Counted from the first letter of the stretch, positions 36,774 to 45,033 are shown. The stretch is DNA of 64,000 nt from Nocardioides aromaticivorans (GCF_013408525.1 NZ_JACBZM010000001.1:2480001-2544000), one strand, 5' to 3'. Made by a program: numbers and translations. The notes: a model not told the origin generated them from the letters alone.

Positions 36774-36885
36774 GGTCGTCGAGGAGGTCGCGCAGCCCGG
36801 TCGTCGAGGAGGTCGCGCAGCCCGGTCGTTGAGGAGGTCGCGCAGCGCGGTCGTCGAGGAGGTCGCGCAGCGACCGTCACGAGAC
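36774..36885 (+). repeat. Hairpin repeat, tandem array: three 25-base partial units plus one full copy
   Basis: Units starting at 36774, 36799, 36824 and 36849 each read GGTCGTCGAGGAGGTCGCGCAG with one T change in the third. The first three end in CCC or CGC; only the last continues into the full element CGACCGTCACGAGAC with the complete GGTCGC-GCA-GCGACC stem (36861-36875). It starts 3 bases after the topA stop. Confidence 0.9.
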
Positions 36886-36897
36886 GCCCGGGGCCCC

Positions 36898-36920
36898 TCT
36901 CACAACCCAACCTTGTGAGA
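36898..36920. promoter_or_regulatory. 8-base perfect inverted repeat upstream of the TDT transporter
   Basis: TCTCACAA (36898-36905) and TTGTGAGA (36913-36920) are separated by CCCAACC. It lies 45 bases before the transporter start and lacks a T-tract, so an operator is more likely than a terminator. The half-sites resemble CRP half-sites in inverted order. The binding protein is unknown. Confidence 0.5.
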
Positions 36921-36964
36921 CCCCAGCGACGACCTCGTTCCGCCGACGGCGCCCAACCGGCACC

Positions 36965-38050
36965 GTGGAGGACGTGATCCCCCACGGACCCAACTGGTAC
37001 GCCGCCGTCATGGGCACCGGCATCCTCGCCGTCGTCCTGACCGACCTCCCCTTCGACCTGCCCGGGGCGTCGTACGCCGCCACGGCGGTATGGCTGCTCG
37101 CGCTGGCCCTGCTGGTCGCGATCACCGTGGTCGGCGCACGATCCGGACGCCCGTTCAGCCACCTCGGGGACCCGGTGCTGGCGCACTTCTACGGCGCGAC
37201 CGCCATGGGCCTGATGACGGCCGGCGCGGCCACCGGGGCCGTCGGTGGCCGATGGCTGGGTCCGCTGGCGCTGCCGCTGGAGACCGGGCTGTGGGTCACC
37301 GGCACCCTGCTCGGCCTGGCCACGGCGGTCGTCGTGCCCTACTGCGCGATCACGCGCCACGAGGTCCGTGACGACAGCGCCTTCGGTGGGTGGCTGATGC
37401 CCGTGGTCCCGCCGATGGTGAGTGCCGCGACCGGCACCGCCCTGCTCGACCACCTGCCGGCGGGCGAGCCGCGGGCCACGCTGTTCGTGCTCCTGTGCGC
37501 GGGCTTCGGGATCGCGCTCATCGGGACCTTCCTGGTGCTGCCCGCGATCTGGCAGCGGGTGCTGCGCCACGGTCCCGGCGCGCCGGCCCTGGTGCCGACG
37601 CTGTGGATCGTGCTGGGGCCGCTCGGCCAGTCGGTGACGGCGGCGTACCACCTGACCGGGGCGGCACCCCTCGCGCTGCCCGGCCAAGACCCGACGGTCC
37701 TCCGGATGCTCTTCCTCGCCTTCGGGTTGCCGGTCTGGGGCTTCGCGCTGCTCTGGCTGGCCCTCGCCGGTGCGCTCACCCTGCGCCAGGTGCGGGCCGG
37801 GCTGCCGTTCGCCCCGACCTGGTGGTCGTTCACCTTCCCGGTCGGCACCCTCGTCACCGGTACGACGGCGCTGGCCCACGCGACCGGGCTGGTCCTCCTC
37901 GCCGCCGCCACGGGTGTCCTGCTGGCGCTGCTCGTGGTCGCGTGGACCGTCGTCGCGGTGGCGACCGCCCGCGCGTTCCTGCCGGCCGGTCCCGTCACGC
38001 GACCCGCCCGCGACAACGGTCGGTCCCGTCTCGTAGGTTCGTCCCCGTGA
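36965..38050 (+). CDS. TDT family transporter (tellurite resistance/dicarboxylate, SLAC1-like)
   Basis: A 361-residue permease with about ten membrane helices. The opening PHGPNWYAAVMGTGILAVVL is the family signature, and TWWSFTFPVGTLVTGT near 280 is the second conserved block. Members move malate, sulfite or other small anions, or confer tellurite resistance; specificity cannot be read here. Start GTG 36965 has a weak ribosome site. It interrupts the otherwise conserved topA-tmk-holB order and overlaps tmk by GTGA, so it is probably read with tmk. Confidence 0.85.
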   Translation: MEDVIPHGPNWYAAVMGTGILAVVLTDLPFDLPGASYAATAVWLLALALLVAITVVGARSGRPFSHLGDPVLAHFYGATAMGLMTAGAATGAVGGRWLGPLALPLETGLWVTGTLLGLATAVVVPYCAITRHEVRDDSAFGGWLMPVVPPMVSAATGTALLDHLPAGEPRATLFVLLCAGFGIALIGTFLVLPAIWQRVLRHGPGAPALVPTLWIVLGPLGQSVTAAYHLTGAAPLALPGQDPTVLRMLFLAFGLPVWGFALLWLALAGALTLRQVRAGLPFAPTWWSFTFPVGTLVTGTTALAHATGLVLLAAATGVLLALLVVAWTVVAVATARAFLPAGPVTRPARDNGRSRLVGSSP

Positions 38051-38709
38051 CCTCCGCCTCCAGCCGGCCCGGCCTGTTCACCGACACCGGCGTCTTCATC
38101 TGCTTCGAGGGCGGCGAGGGTGGCGGCAAGTCGACGCAGTCGCGCCTGCTGCGCGACGCGCTGGCCGCCGAGGGCTACCGGGTACTGCTCACCTTCGAGC
38201 CCGGCGACACCCCCGTCGGCAAGGAGATGCGGCGGATCGTGCTCAGCCCCGAGACGGGCGCGCTGGCGCACAAGACGGAGTTCCTGCTCTACCTCGCCGA
38301 CAAGTCCGAGCACGTCGAGACGCTCGTGCGACCCGCGCTCGACCGCGGCGAGGTCGTGATCACCGACCGCTACGTCGACTCGACGCTGGCCTACCAGGGT
38401 GCCGGCCGCGCGCTCGACGCCGGCGAGCTCGAGGAGGTCGCGGCCTGGGCCACCGGCGGCCTGCGCCCGCACCTGACCGTCGTCCTCGACCTCGAGCCGG
38501 AGGCCGGCCTGGGCCGCTTCGAGGGGCGCGACCGGATCGAGGGCGAGTCGCTGGAGTTCCACCAGCGGGTTCGGCAGTCCTTCCTCGACCTCGCGGCCCG
38601 CGACCCCGAGCACTACCTCGTCCTCGACGCGCGCGACTCGATCGAGGAGATCGCGGCCGCGATCGGCGCCCGCGTCGCCCCGCTGCTCGACCGGGCGGTG
38701 CGCGGATGA
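38047..38709 (+). CDS. tmk: Thymidylate kinase
   Basis: A 220-residue dTMP kinase. The P-loop is CFEGGEGGGKSTQSRLL (near 20-33), the DR(Y/H) motif is VVITDRYVDSTLAYQGAGR and the LID region lies around GRDRIEGESLEFHQRVR. It makes dTDP for DNA synthesis. Start GTG 38047 overlaps the transporter stop and its stop overlaps the holB start (ATGA). The tmk-holB order is standard in bacteria. Confidence 0.96.
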   Translation: MTSASSRPGLFTDTGVFICFEGGEGGGKSTQSRLLRDALAAEGYRVLLTFEPGDTPVGKEMRRIVLSPETGALAHKTEFLLYLADKSEHVETLVRPALDRGEVVITDRYVDSTLAYQGAGRALDAGELEEVAAWATGGLRPHLTVVLDLEPEAGLGRFEGRDRIEGESLEFHQRVRQSFLDLAARDPEHYLVLDARDSIEEIAAAIGARVAPLLDRAVRG

Positions 38710-39863
38710 CCGCTGGCGTCTGGGGCACGCTCGTCGGCCAGCGGCCGACCATCGACCTGCTCCAGCGGGCCGTGTCCGGCCACGGGATGACCCACGCCTG
38801 GCTGTTCACCGGCCCGCCCGGCTCCGGTCGCAGCAACGCCGCGATCGCCTTCGCGGCCGCGCTCCAGTGCCCGCAGCAGGGCGTCGGCCCCGACTGCCCG
38901 GACGGCTGCCACGCCTGCCACACCGTGCTCGCCGGCTCGCACGCCGACGTCTCCGTCATCCGCACCGAGAAGCTCTCGATCGGCGTCGACGAGGTCCGCG
39001 ACCTGGTCCGCCGTGCGTCCCTGAGCCCGATGGGCGACCGCTGGCAGATCATGATCGTGGAGGACGCCGACCGGCTGACCGAGCAGGCGTGCAACGCGCT
39101 GCTCAAGGCGATCGAGGAGCCCAACGGCCGCACCGTGTGGATGCTCTGCGCCCCGACCGTCGAGGACGTGCTGCCCACGATCAGGTCCCGCTGCCGGCTG
39201 GTCACCCTCTCGACGCCGACCACCCCGGAGGTCGCCGGCTTCCTCGTCTCCCGCGGCGTCGAGGAGCGGCTGGCGTCGTACGCCGCCCGCGCGAGCCAGG
39301 GCCACATCGGCCGGGCCCGGGCGCTGGCCTTCGACGAGGCGGTGCGCACCCGCCGGCAGGAGGTCGTCGCCATGCCTGCCCGGCTGACCAACCTGGGCCG
39401 GTGCATGGATGCCGCGACCCGGCTGGCGACGACGGCCAAGGAGGAGGCCGACGCGATCACGGCCGAGCTCGACGCCCGCGAGAAGTCGGACCTCGACACC
39501 GCCTACGGGGTGGTCGAGCGCGGGCGCCGGCCGCGGGAGTACGCCCCCGCGCTGGCCGCGCTCGAGAAAGGGCAGCGCACCCGCGCGAAGCGCCGCCACC
39601 TCGACGTCGTCGACCGTGGCCTGACCGACCTGGTGTCGGTCTACCGCGACGTGATCGCCGTCGCCACGGGGGCGCCGGGCGCGCTGGTCAACGAGGAGAT
39701 CCGCGACCAGGTCGAGGAGATCGCCTCGACCACCTCGCCGGAGCTCAACCTGCGCCGGATCGGGTGGATCTTCGCGGCGCGCGAGCAGATGCTGGAGTTC
39801 AACGTCCCCGTGGCCTTGGCGCTGGAGTCCATGATGGTGGCACTCAAGGCGCCGCAGCGCTGA
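38706..39863 (+). CDS. holB: DNA polymerase III subunit delta prime
   Basis: A 385-residue clamp-loader subunit. The AAA+ domain starts with WGTLVGQRPTIDLLQRAV. The P-loop reads FTGPPGSGRSNAAI, with Arg for the Walker lysine, consistent with delta prime being a non-hydrolysing stator. Cysteines in DCPDGCHACHTVLAG form the zinc module, and EDADRLTEQACNALLKAIEE and RSRCRLVTL are the sensor regions. The gene corresponds to Rv3644c. It is coupled to tmk. Confidence 0.95.
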   Translation: MTAGVWGTLVGQRPTIDLLQRAVSGHGMTHAWLFTGPPGSGRSNAAIAFAAALQCPQQGVGPDCPDGCHACHTVLAGSHADVSVIRTEKLSIGVDEVRDLVRRASLSPMGDRWQIMIVEDADRLTEQACNALLKAIEEPNGRTVWMLCAPTVEDVLPTIRSRCRLVTLSTPTTPEVAGFLVSRGVEERLASYAARASQGHIGRARALAFDEAVRTRRQEVVAMPARLTNLGRCMDAATRLATTAKEEADAITAELDAREKSDLDTAYGVVERGRRPREYAPALAALEKGQRTRAKRRHLDVVDRGLTDLVSVYRDVIAVATGAPGALVNEEIRDQVEEIASTTSPELNLRRIGWIFAAREQMLEFNVPVALALESMMVALKAPQR

Positions 39864-39898
39864 TCGAGGCCGAGGGTTCGACGAAGGGGAGTGCTCGG

Positions 39899-41455
39899 GT
39901 GAGCAAGAAGCTGATCGTGTCGGTGGCCGTGATCTGGGCGCTGGTCGTGGCCGGCGCCATCGGGATCGGCGTCATCGTCCTCACGGGGGACGACGACGGC
40001 GGTGACGACAAGGCGGACCGCGACACCTCCGCCACCGACGGGGCGTCCCGCGAGCCCGACAACCGCACGCTCGAGGACTTCTACGACCAGGACATCTCCT
40101 GGAAGGCGTGCGGCGAGGACGAGTGCGGCACGATCGAGGTGCCCATCGACTACCAGGACCCGGGCGCCGGCTCGATCCAGCTGGCCGTCGAGCGCCGCAA
40201 GGCGAGCGGCGACCGGATCGGCTCCCTCGTCGTCAACCCGGGCGGACCCGGCGCCGGCGGCACCTACCTCGCCGAGCAGGCCGACGGCTACTTCGCCGAG
40301 CCGCTGCTGGCGGCGTACGACATCGTCGGCTTCGACCCGCGCGGCACCGGCGACTCCTCGCCGGTCGACTGCCTGACCGACGACGAGCTGGACGCGTGGG
40401 TCGCCGCCGACCCCGACCCCGACACCCCGGAGGAGGTCGAGGAGGGCAAGGAGAACTCCGAGGAGTTCTGGAGCGGCTGCGAGGCGAAGTCCGCCGATGT
40501 CGCCGGCCACGTGAGCACGGTCGAGGCCGCGCGCGACATGGACGTGCTGCGCGCCGCGCTCGGCGAGGACAAGCTCGACTATCTCGGCTTCTCCTACGGC
40601 ACCCGCCTGGGCGCCACCTACGCCGAGCTCTACCCCGACAAGACCGGACGGCTGGTCCTCGACGGCGCCATCGACCCGTCGCTGTCGGCGCGCGAGGGCT
40701 CGCTCAGCCAGGCCGGCGGCTTCGAGACCGCGTTGCGCTCGTACGTGAAGGACTGCGTCGACGGCGGCGGCTGCTTCCTCGGCGACAGCGTCGACGCGGG
40801 CATCGCCACGATCAAGGACCTGATCGACTCGATCGACAAGAAGCCGCTCCCCACGAAGGACCCGGAGGGCCGCGAGCTCACCGTCGGGCTCGCGTTCTAC
40901 GGCCTGATCACCCCGCTCTACAGCGAGGACAACTGGACCTACCTCGACGACGGCCTGAAGAAGGCCCTCGACGGCGACGGGAGCACGCTGCTCCAGCTCT
41001 CGGACTTCTACGGCTCCCGCGAGGGCGGCAAGTACGTCGACAACAGCCTCGAGGCGATCTCCGTCATCAACTGCCTCGACGACCCGTGGTCGATCACGAC
41101 CGACGAGGTGCCGGACCAGTTCGCCGACTTCGAGAAGGCGTCCCCGACCTTCGGCAAGGTCTTCGCGTGGGGCCTGACCACCTGCCACGGCATCCCGTTC
41201 ACCTCGACAGACGAGCCCGACCTGAAGATCGACGGCTCGGGCGCCGCCCCGATCGTGGTCCTCGGTACGACGCGCGACCCCGCGACGCCGTACGAGGAGG
41301 CCGTGGCGATGGCCGAACAGCTCGAGTCGGGCGTCCTGGTCAGCCGCGACGGTGACGGTCACACCGCCTACAACAAGGGCAACGACTGCGTCGACGACGC
41401 GGTCCACGGCTACCTGATCGACGGGAAGGTGCCGGAGGACGGCCTGAAGTGCTGA
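39899..41455 (+). CDS. Membrane-anchored alpha/beta hydrolase, S33 tripeptidyl aminopeptidase-like
   Basis: A 518-residue protein with one N-terminal membrane helix (LIVSVAVIWALVVAGAIGIG), an acidic linker and an S33-type hydrolase domain. GFDPRGTGDSSPVDC is the oxyanion-side loop, the nucleophile elbow is YLGFSYGTRLGATYAELYP, the acid is expected in VVLGTTRDPATPYEEA and the histidine in DGDGHTAYN. A C-terminal TAP domain closes it. It probably trims short peptides outside the membrane. A peptidase of this type follows holB in Streptomyces (SCO3540). Start GTG 39899 follows AAGGGGAG. Confidence 0.88.
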   Translation: MSKKLIVSVAVIWALVVAGAIGIGVIVLTGDDDGGDDKADRDTSATDGASREPDNRTLEDFYDQDISWKACGEDECGTIEVPIDYQDPGAGSIQLAVERRKASGDRIGSLVVNPGGPGAGGTYLAEQADGYFAEPLLAAYDIVGFDPRGTGDSSPVDCLTDDELDAWVAADPDPDTPEEVEEGKENSEEFWSGCEAKSADVAGHVSTVEAARDMDVLRAALGEDKLDYLGFSYGTRLGATYAELYPDKTGRLVLDGAIDPSLSAREGSLSQAGGFETALRSYVKDCVDGGGCFLGDSVDAGIATIKDLIDSIDKKPLPTKDPEGRELTVGLAFYGLITPLYSEDNWTYLDDGLKKALDGDGSTLLQLSDFYGSREGGKYVDNSLEAISVINCLDDPWSITTDEVPDQFADFEKASPTFGKVFAWGLTTCHGIPFTSTDEPDLKIDGSGAAPIVVLGTTRDPATPYEEAVAMAEQLESGVLVSRDGDGHTAYNKGNDCVDDAVHGYLIDGKVPEDGLKC

Positions 41456-41462
41456 CTCCCCC

Positions 41463-41502
41463 GGTGGTCGAGGAGGTCGCGCAGCGACCGTCACGAGACC
41501 CC
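41463..41502 (+). repeat. Dispersed 40-base hairpin repeat, copy between convergent genes
   Basis: It reads GGTGGTCGAGGAGG, then the stem GGTCGC-GCA-GCGACC (41475-41489), then GTCACGAGACCCC. It fills nearly the whole gap between the convergent hydrolase and LysR genes, so it may act as a terminator in both directions. Confidence 0.88.
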
Positions 41503-41512
41503 GGGCCCTGAG

Positions 41513-42430
41513 TCACACCGGCTCGAGGATCACCTGGATCCGCTGCGTCGCCAGCTCGATCATGAGCCGCGCCGCCGGTGAGAGCGTCGCGCCGGCGCGG
41601 TGCACGATCGCCATCGTGTCGTAGACGCGGGGCCGCAGCGGCACCCAGCCGGCGTTCGGTGCCAGCCGGGGGAGCAGCTGCACCGCCGCGCCCTTGTTGG
41701 TGACCGTGTCGGCGAGCCCGCGGCCCACGAGCTCGACGGCCGTCTCGACGTCCTCGACCTCGATCCGCGTGGTCGGGTTGTAGCCGGCCTCGTGCAGCAT
41801 CCGTCGCAGCACGATCCGCGCTGAGTCGGCGTCGCGGTAGGTGCTCTCGGGCATCACCAGCCGCGCCTCGGCGAGCCGCCTCGCGGTCACGGGGGACCGC
41901 AGCCGGTCGGGGTCGGCGGAGAGGTACACCAGCTCGTCGCGGGCGATCGGCGTGATCGCCATGCCCTCGCTGGAGAGCCCGGCGACGGCGATCATCGCGG
42001 CCTCGAGCCGCCCGCGCCGCAGGTCCTCCTGGACGTCGCGCGAATGCCGCCCGACGAGCTCGACCCGGACCCCGGGGTAGCGGGCGAGCACGTCGGCGAC
42101 GAGCTCCGCGCCGCCGTACAGACGCGCGACGCCGAACATCCCGAACCGGATGGTGCCGGTCTCGAAGGACTTGATCCGGGTGACCGCCTGCTGCGCGTCG
42201 TCGGCCGCGGCCAGCACCTTCTCGGCATGGGGCCGGAAGGTGTCGGCCGCCGTGGTGGGTACGACGCCGCGCCCGACCCGGCGGAACAGCTGCACCCCGA
42301 GCGACCTCTCCAGGTTGCGGATCTGCTCCGAGACCGACGGCTGTGCGTAGCCGAGCTCGTCGGCGGCCCGGGTCAGCGAGCGGTGCTCGTAGGTCGCGAG
42401 GAAGCAGGTCAGCTGGTGGAGCGAGAGCAT
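41513..42430 (-). CDS. LysR-family transcriptional regulator
   Basis: A 305-residue regulator. The N-terminal helix-turn-helix (LHQLTCFLATYEHRSLTRAA, then ELGYAQPSVSEQIRNLERSL) is followed by an LysR substrate-binding domain (GTIRFGMFGVARLYGGAELV; VEDVETAVELVGRGLADTV). The latter resembles the CynR/BenM side of the family. Its start faces the small zinc-ribbon gene, which is the only divergent gene and thus a candidate target; the true regulon cannot be inferred. Start ATG 42430. Confidence 0.92.
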   Translation of the reverse strand: MLSLHQLTCFLATYEHRSLTRAADELGYAQPSVSEQIRNLERSLGVQLFRRVGRGVVPTTAADTFRPHAEKVLAAADDAQQAVTRIKSFETGTIRFGMFGVARLYGGAELVADVLARYPGVRVELVGRHSRDVQEDLRRGRLEAAMIAVAGLSSEGMAITPIARDELVYLSADPDRLRSPVTARRLAEARLVMPESTYRDADSARIVLRRMLHEAGYNPTTRIEVEDVETAVELVGRGLADTVTNKGAAVQLLPRLAPNAGWVPLRPRVYDTMAIVHRAGATLSPAARLMIELATQRIQVILEPV

Positions 42431-42570
42431 CGCGAGACCTCCGTCACAGCCATAGGTCTTCCCTAGGGATCCAACTGGAAAGAGAGGCTACCCCTTGATC
42501 CGTGGCCGGCGCACCATGGAAGCAACCCGATGGCTCCCCGATGGATCCGCCGGTTCGAAGGAGGCCCGCC

Positions 42571-42786
42571 ATGTTCACGCACACCTGCTCCGCCTGCCAC
42601 CGGCGCGAGCTGATCTTCCCCAGCCAGGTCACCGGCATGGAGAACACCGACCACGGCATCGTCGTCACGTTCACCTGCTGGTGCGACGCCGAGCAGACGA
42701 TCGTCACCGGCCTGAAGGCGACCCAGCCCGTCGCCCCCGCCGCCGAGGCCGCTGTCGAGCCGGCCCTCGCCCCCGCCGCTGCCTGA
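42571..42786 (+). CDS. Small zinc-ribbon-like protein, unknown function
   Basis: A 71-residue protein with a good ribosome site (GAAGGAGG) before ATG 42571. It has two cysteine pairs, HTCSACHRRE near residue 5 and FTCWCDAEQT near 33, which could bind one zinc, and a low-complexity Ala/Pro/Glu tail. I do not recognise a family function. It is divergent from the LysR gene and precedes tRNA-Thr. Confidence 0.65.
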   Translation: MFTHTCSACHRRELIFPSQVTGMENTDHGIVVTFTCWCDAEQTIVTGLKATQPVAPAAEAAVEPALAPAAA

Positions 42787-42854
42787 CCCGGATTCGCTCC
42801 GCGGTCACCCCGCTGGGTATGCTTCCGCGGTCGCCGACGCACGCGTCGTCGTAC

Positions 42855-42927
42855 GCCGCCTTAGCTCAGTCGGTAGAGCGAATCACTCGTAATGATTAGG
42901 TCGTCGGTTCGATTCCGACAGGCGGCT
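42855..42927 (+). tRNA. tRNA-Thr (anticodon CGT)
   Basis: A complete cloverleaf of 73 bases: acceptor GCCGCCT with AGGCGGC, D arm GCTC/GAGC, anticodon stem AATCA/TGATT with loop CTCGTAA (anticodon CGT at 42888-42890, reads ACG), and T arm GTCGG-TTCGATT-CCGAC. The discriminator base is T. CCA is not encoded. Confidence 0.97.
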
Positions 42928-42934
42928 CGGACAC

Positions 42935-42972
42935 AGAGGCCCTGACCTGCGCACACGCGGGTCAGGGCCTCT
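42935..42972. terminator. Shared hairpin terminator of tRNA-Thr and the convergent membrane gene
   Basis: AGAGGCCCTGACC (42935-42947) pairs perfectly with GGTCAGGGCCTCT (42960-42972) around a 12-base loop. It begins 8 bases after the tRNA, and its right arm encodes the last codons and stop of the minus-strand gene. Confidence 0.85.
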
Positions 42973-43549
42973 GCCGCGTCCGGGACAGCCGGACCGCGGA
43001 GGCGAGGAAGAAGATCCCGCCGAGCAGCGCGTAGCCGCCGAGGCCGCCGAGCGCGGGATCGCTGCCCGCGGCCGTGGCGACGAAGCCCCCGCCGGCCAGG
43101 ACCGAGATGCCGCCACTGAGGATCATCGGCCACTGTCCGCCCAGGCCGCGGCGACGCAGCGCGACGACGAGCTGGACGGCTCCCGCGGCGATGGCCCAGG
43201 CGCCCCAGGTGCGGAGCACGGCGGGCGCTCCGGACGCCGCTGCCACCGCGAGGCCGGCTGCGGCGAGCCCGCTGAGCGCCATGTTGACCCGCAGCAGGCC
43301 GCCCGCACGGATGCCACCCGAGGCGCGGTGGTCGACGACGGCGGCGGCGAGGTCGAACAGCGGGTAGGCGACGAGGAGCACCGCGACGGTCGTCGTGACG
43401 TCGGAGCCGTCCCGGGTGGCCAGCAGGAGGGCGGCCGCCCAGGCGAGTGCGAAGCCGAAGCGCACGCCGTACAGCGCTCGCAGCGCCTGCCGGGCCCTGC
43501 CGGCCTCGGCTCCGATGGTGGGGGAGGTGGTCGTGGGCGCCGCGGTCAT
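42962..43549 (-). CDS. DUF308-like multi-helix membrane protein
   Basis: A 195-residue protein with about six hydrophobic segments, such as FGFALAWAAALLLA, VAVLLVAYPLFDLAAAVV and WAIAAGAVQLVVAL. Its pairwise helix arrangement resembles HdeD/DUF308 proteins. Function unknown. ATG 43549 follows GAAGGAGATCTCC. It is divergent from a TetR gene, with two TetR-type palindromes in the gap, so it is the likely repressed target. Confidence 0.75.
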   Translation of the reverse strand: MTAAPTTTSPTIGAEAGRARQALRALYGVRFGFALAWAAALLLATRDGSDVTTTVAVLLVAYPLFDLAAAVVDHRASGGIRAGGLLRVNMALSGLAAAGLAVAAASGAPAVLRTWGAWAIAAGAVQLVVALRRRGLGGQWPMILSGGISVLAGGGFVATAAGSDPALGGLGGYALLGGIFFLASAVRLSRTRQRP

Positions 43550-43570
43550 GGAGATCTCCTTCTGGTGGGT

Positions 43571-43638
43571 AGACAGGTCTGTCTCTTTGGGTACGACGGT
43601 CTCCCGGAGAGGGTCGTGTTGTCAAGACAGACCGGTCT
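43571..43638. promoter_or_regulatory. Two TetR-type operators in the divergent gap
   Basis: AGACAGGTCTGTCT (43571-43584) is an inverted repeat AGACAG-GT-CTGTCT, and AGACCGGTCT (43629-43638) is a perfect palindrome. Both share the core AGACnGGTCT flanked by T or C on the left and close to A on the right. They lie 58 bases apart between the membrane protein and TetR genes. Confidence 0.72.
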
Positions 43639-43673
43639 ACCTGCTAGGTTCGCCACGAGCAGGAGGTGGACGG

Positions 43674-44243
43674 ATGTCGGAAGCGCGCAAGCGGCTGGTG
43701 GACACGGCGAGCCGGCTGTTCTACGCCGAGGGTCTCCATGCCGTCGGCATCGACCGCGTCATCGCCGAGGCGGGCGTCACGAAGGCGACGCTGTACCGCC
43801 ACTTCCCCAGCAAGGACGACCTGGTGGTCACCTACCTGAGCGTCGCGGACGACGCGCTCCGGGCGCGTGTCGACGAGGCCCGTGCGCGGGGGCGGGCGGC
43901 CGACGACGTCCTGCGCGAGCTGGCCGAGTCCATCGCGGAGGACATCCGGCGACCGGGCTTCCGTGGGTGCGCGTTCCTCAACGCCGCCGCGGAGTACCCC
44001 GATGCTGCCCACCCGGTGCACGCAGCGGTCCTCCGGCACCGCGACTGGTTCTTCGCGACGACCGCTGAGCTGTTCGCCGAGACCGGCAAGCCGGACGCCG
44101 AGCCGGCCGCACGGCACTTCGTGATGCTGCGCGACGGCGCGATGGCCGCCGGCTGCCTGTCCGACCCCGTGCTCGTCGGGGAGACCTTCCTGCGCGGCGT
44201 CGCGGGCCTGCTGACCTATCGCAGCGGGATGGGCGACGACTAG
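43674..44243 (+). CDS. TetR-family transcriptional regulator
   Basis: A 189-residue repressor. Helix-turn-helix: TASRLFYAEGLHAVGIDRVI followed by AEAGVTKATLYRHFPSKDDL. The C-terminal ligand domain contains FRGCAFLNAAAEYPD, seen in the YcdC/TetR_C_LmrA-like group. ATG 43674 follows AGGAGGTGGACGG. It likely represses itself and the divergent membrane protein through the AGACnGGTCT sites. It is distinct in operator and sequence from the TetR at 62.2 kb. Confidence 0.92.
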   Translation: MSEARKRLVDTASRLFYAEGLHAVGIDRVIAEAGVTKATLYRHFPSKDDLVVTYLSVADDALRARVDEARARGRAADDVLRELAESIAEDIRRPGFRGCAFLNAAAEYPDAAHPVHAAVLRHRDWFFATTAELFAETGKPDAEPAARHFVMLRDGAMAAGCLSDPVLVGETFLRGVAGLLTYRSGMGDD

Positions 44244-44252
44244 CTGCGGGCG

Positions 44253-44657
44253 TCAGTCGGTGAAGCGCACCCTGGGGCTCCGGCAGATCAGGAGGCGTCG
44301 CACCTTCGCGCCGTCCTCGGTGAGCTGCGCGCTCGCGTTGAACGACGCCTCGAAGGCGCCGTCGCGACGTGTCTCGCCGAGCACGATCTCCGTGCCGTCG
44401 ACCGCGGCGCCGCTCAGGATGTGGTGGGTGAGCACGCTGACCTCGCGCTGGGCGAGATAGACCTCGAGCCCGGCGCGGTCGCCCTCGAACTCGGCGGCGC
44501 CGTCGCCCGTGGAGAAGAGGATCGAGAGCCGGAAGTCGTCGGTGATCCGGTCGAGCACCCGCTCGGGCGTCGTCGAGTCCATGATCTCGAACCAGGCCTG
44601 CAGCAGGGGGGTCGTCGTCATCTGAGGGGCCTCCGGGGTGTGGGCGGACGTGCTCAT
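44253..44657 (-). CDS. SnoaL-like (NTF2-fold) small protein
   Basis: A 134-residue protein with the cone-shaped alpha+beta barrel pattern: LLQAWFEIMDSTTPERVLDR, then LSILFSTGDGAAEFEG, then VSVLTHHILSGAAVDGTEIV. The fold is used by polyketide cyclases, ketosteroid isomerases and many non-enzymatic binding proteins; the catalytic residues are not certain here. It is translated with its upstream paralogue (ATGA overlap). It is read from a promoter bearing the cluster palindrome at 45021. Confidence 0.72.
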   Translation of the reverse strand: MSTSAHTPEAPQMTTTPLLQAWFEIMDSTTPERVLDRITDDFRLSILFSTGDGAAEFEGDRAGLEVYLAQREVSVLTHHILSGAAVDGTEIVLGETRRDGAFEASFNASAQLTEDGAKVRRLLICRSPRVRFTD

Positions 44658-45016
44658 GCGTCGGGCAGCAGGGACAGCTCGGTGTCGAAGGCGACCTGGT
44701 AGGCAGCGATCAGGCCCGCCTCGTCGATCCGCACGGAGGCGAGGAAGTAGCCGGTCGTGGTGCCCTCGTCCTCCACGACCTTGCCGTATACGAACTCGAG
44801 ATCGCCGTCGGTGGTCTGTCGCAGCGGGACATGGCGGCGTACGACGTCGCCGCGCCCGGTCAGGTAGTCGCGGAGTGCCTGCCGGTCCTCGCCGCGGACG
44901 GCCCGGCCGGGCAGCAGGATGGCCGAGCGCACGTCGGGCGCGAGGAGGGCCATGGCGCCGTCGAGGTCGCCCGCGTCGACGGCTGCGTAGTAGCGGGTGA
45001 GGGTGACGCTGCTCAT
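44654..45016 (-). CDS. SnoaL-like (NTF2-fold) small protein
   Basis: A 120-residue NTF2-fold protein: RYYAAVDAGDLDGAMALLAP is the classical SnoaL_2 opening, followed by GRAVRGEDRQALRDYLTGR. The pair with the next gene suggests a heterodimer or two steps on related cyclic substrates, such as double-bond isomerisation or hydration. Its start is 4 bases from the perfect TGAACTTAGTTCA palindrome, so control by that site is almost certain if the site is functional. Confidence 0.75.
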   Translation of the reverse strand: MSSVTLTRYYAAVDAGDLDGAMALLAPDVRSAILLPGRAVRGEDRQALRDYLTGRGDVVRRHVPLRQTTDGDLEFVYGKVVEDEGTTTGYFLASVRIDEAGLIAAYQVAFDTELSLLPDA

Positions 45017-45020
45017 GAGT

Positions 45021-45033
45021 TGAACTTAGTTCA
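45021..45033. promoter_or_regulatory. Cluster operator 1: perfect TGAACTTAGTTCA
   Basis: A 13-base perfect palindrome immediately upstream of the SnoaL pair (minus strand), in the gap shared with the acyl-CoA dehydrogenase at 45120. Confidence 0.75.

Noticed and set aside
36774..36885. CRISPR-like array.
   Set aside because: The 25-base units are directly adjacent with no unique spacers, and no cas genes are present. The same applies to the 14-base units at 17295-17378.
42855..44243. tRNA-Thr as an integration site of a genomic island containing the catabolic cluster.
   Set aside because: I found no second copy of the tRNA 3' end as an attachment site, no integrase, and no obvious base-composition break. 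The tRNA is also at this place in the conserved backbone.
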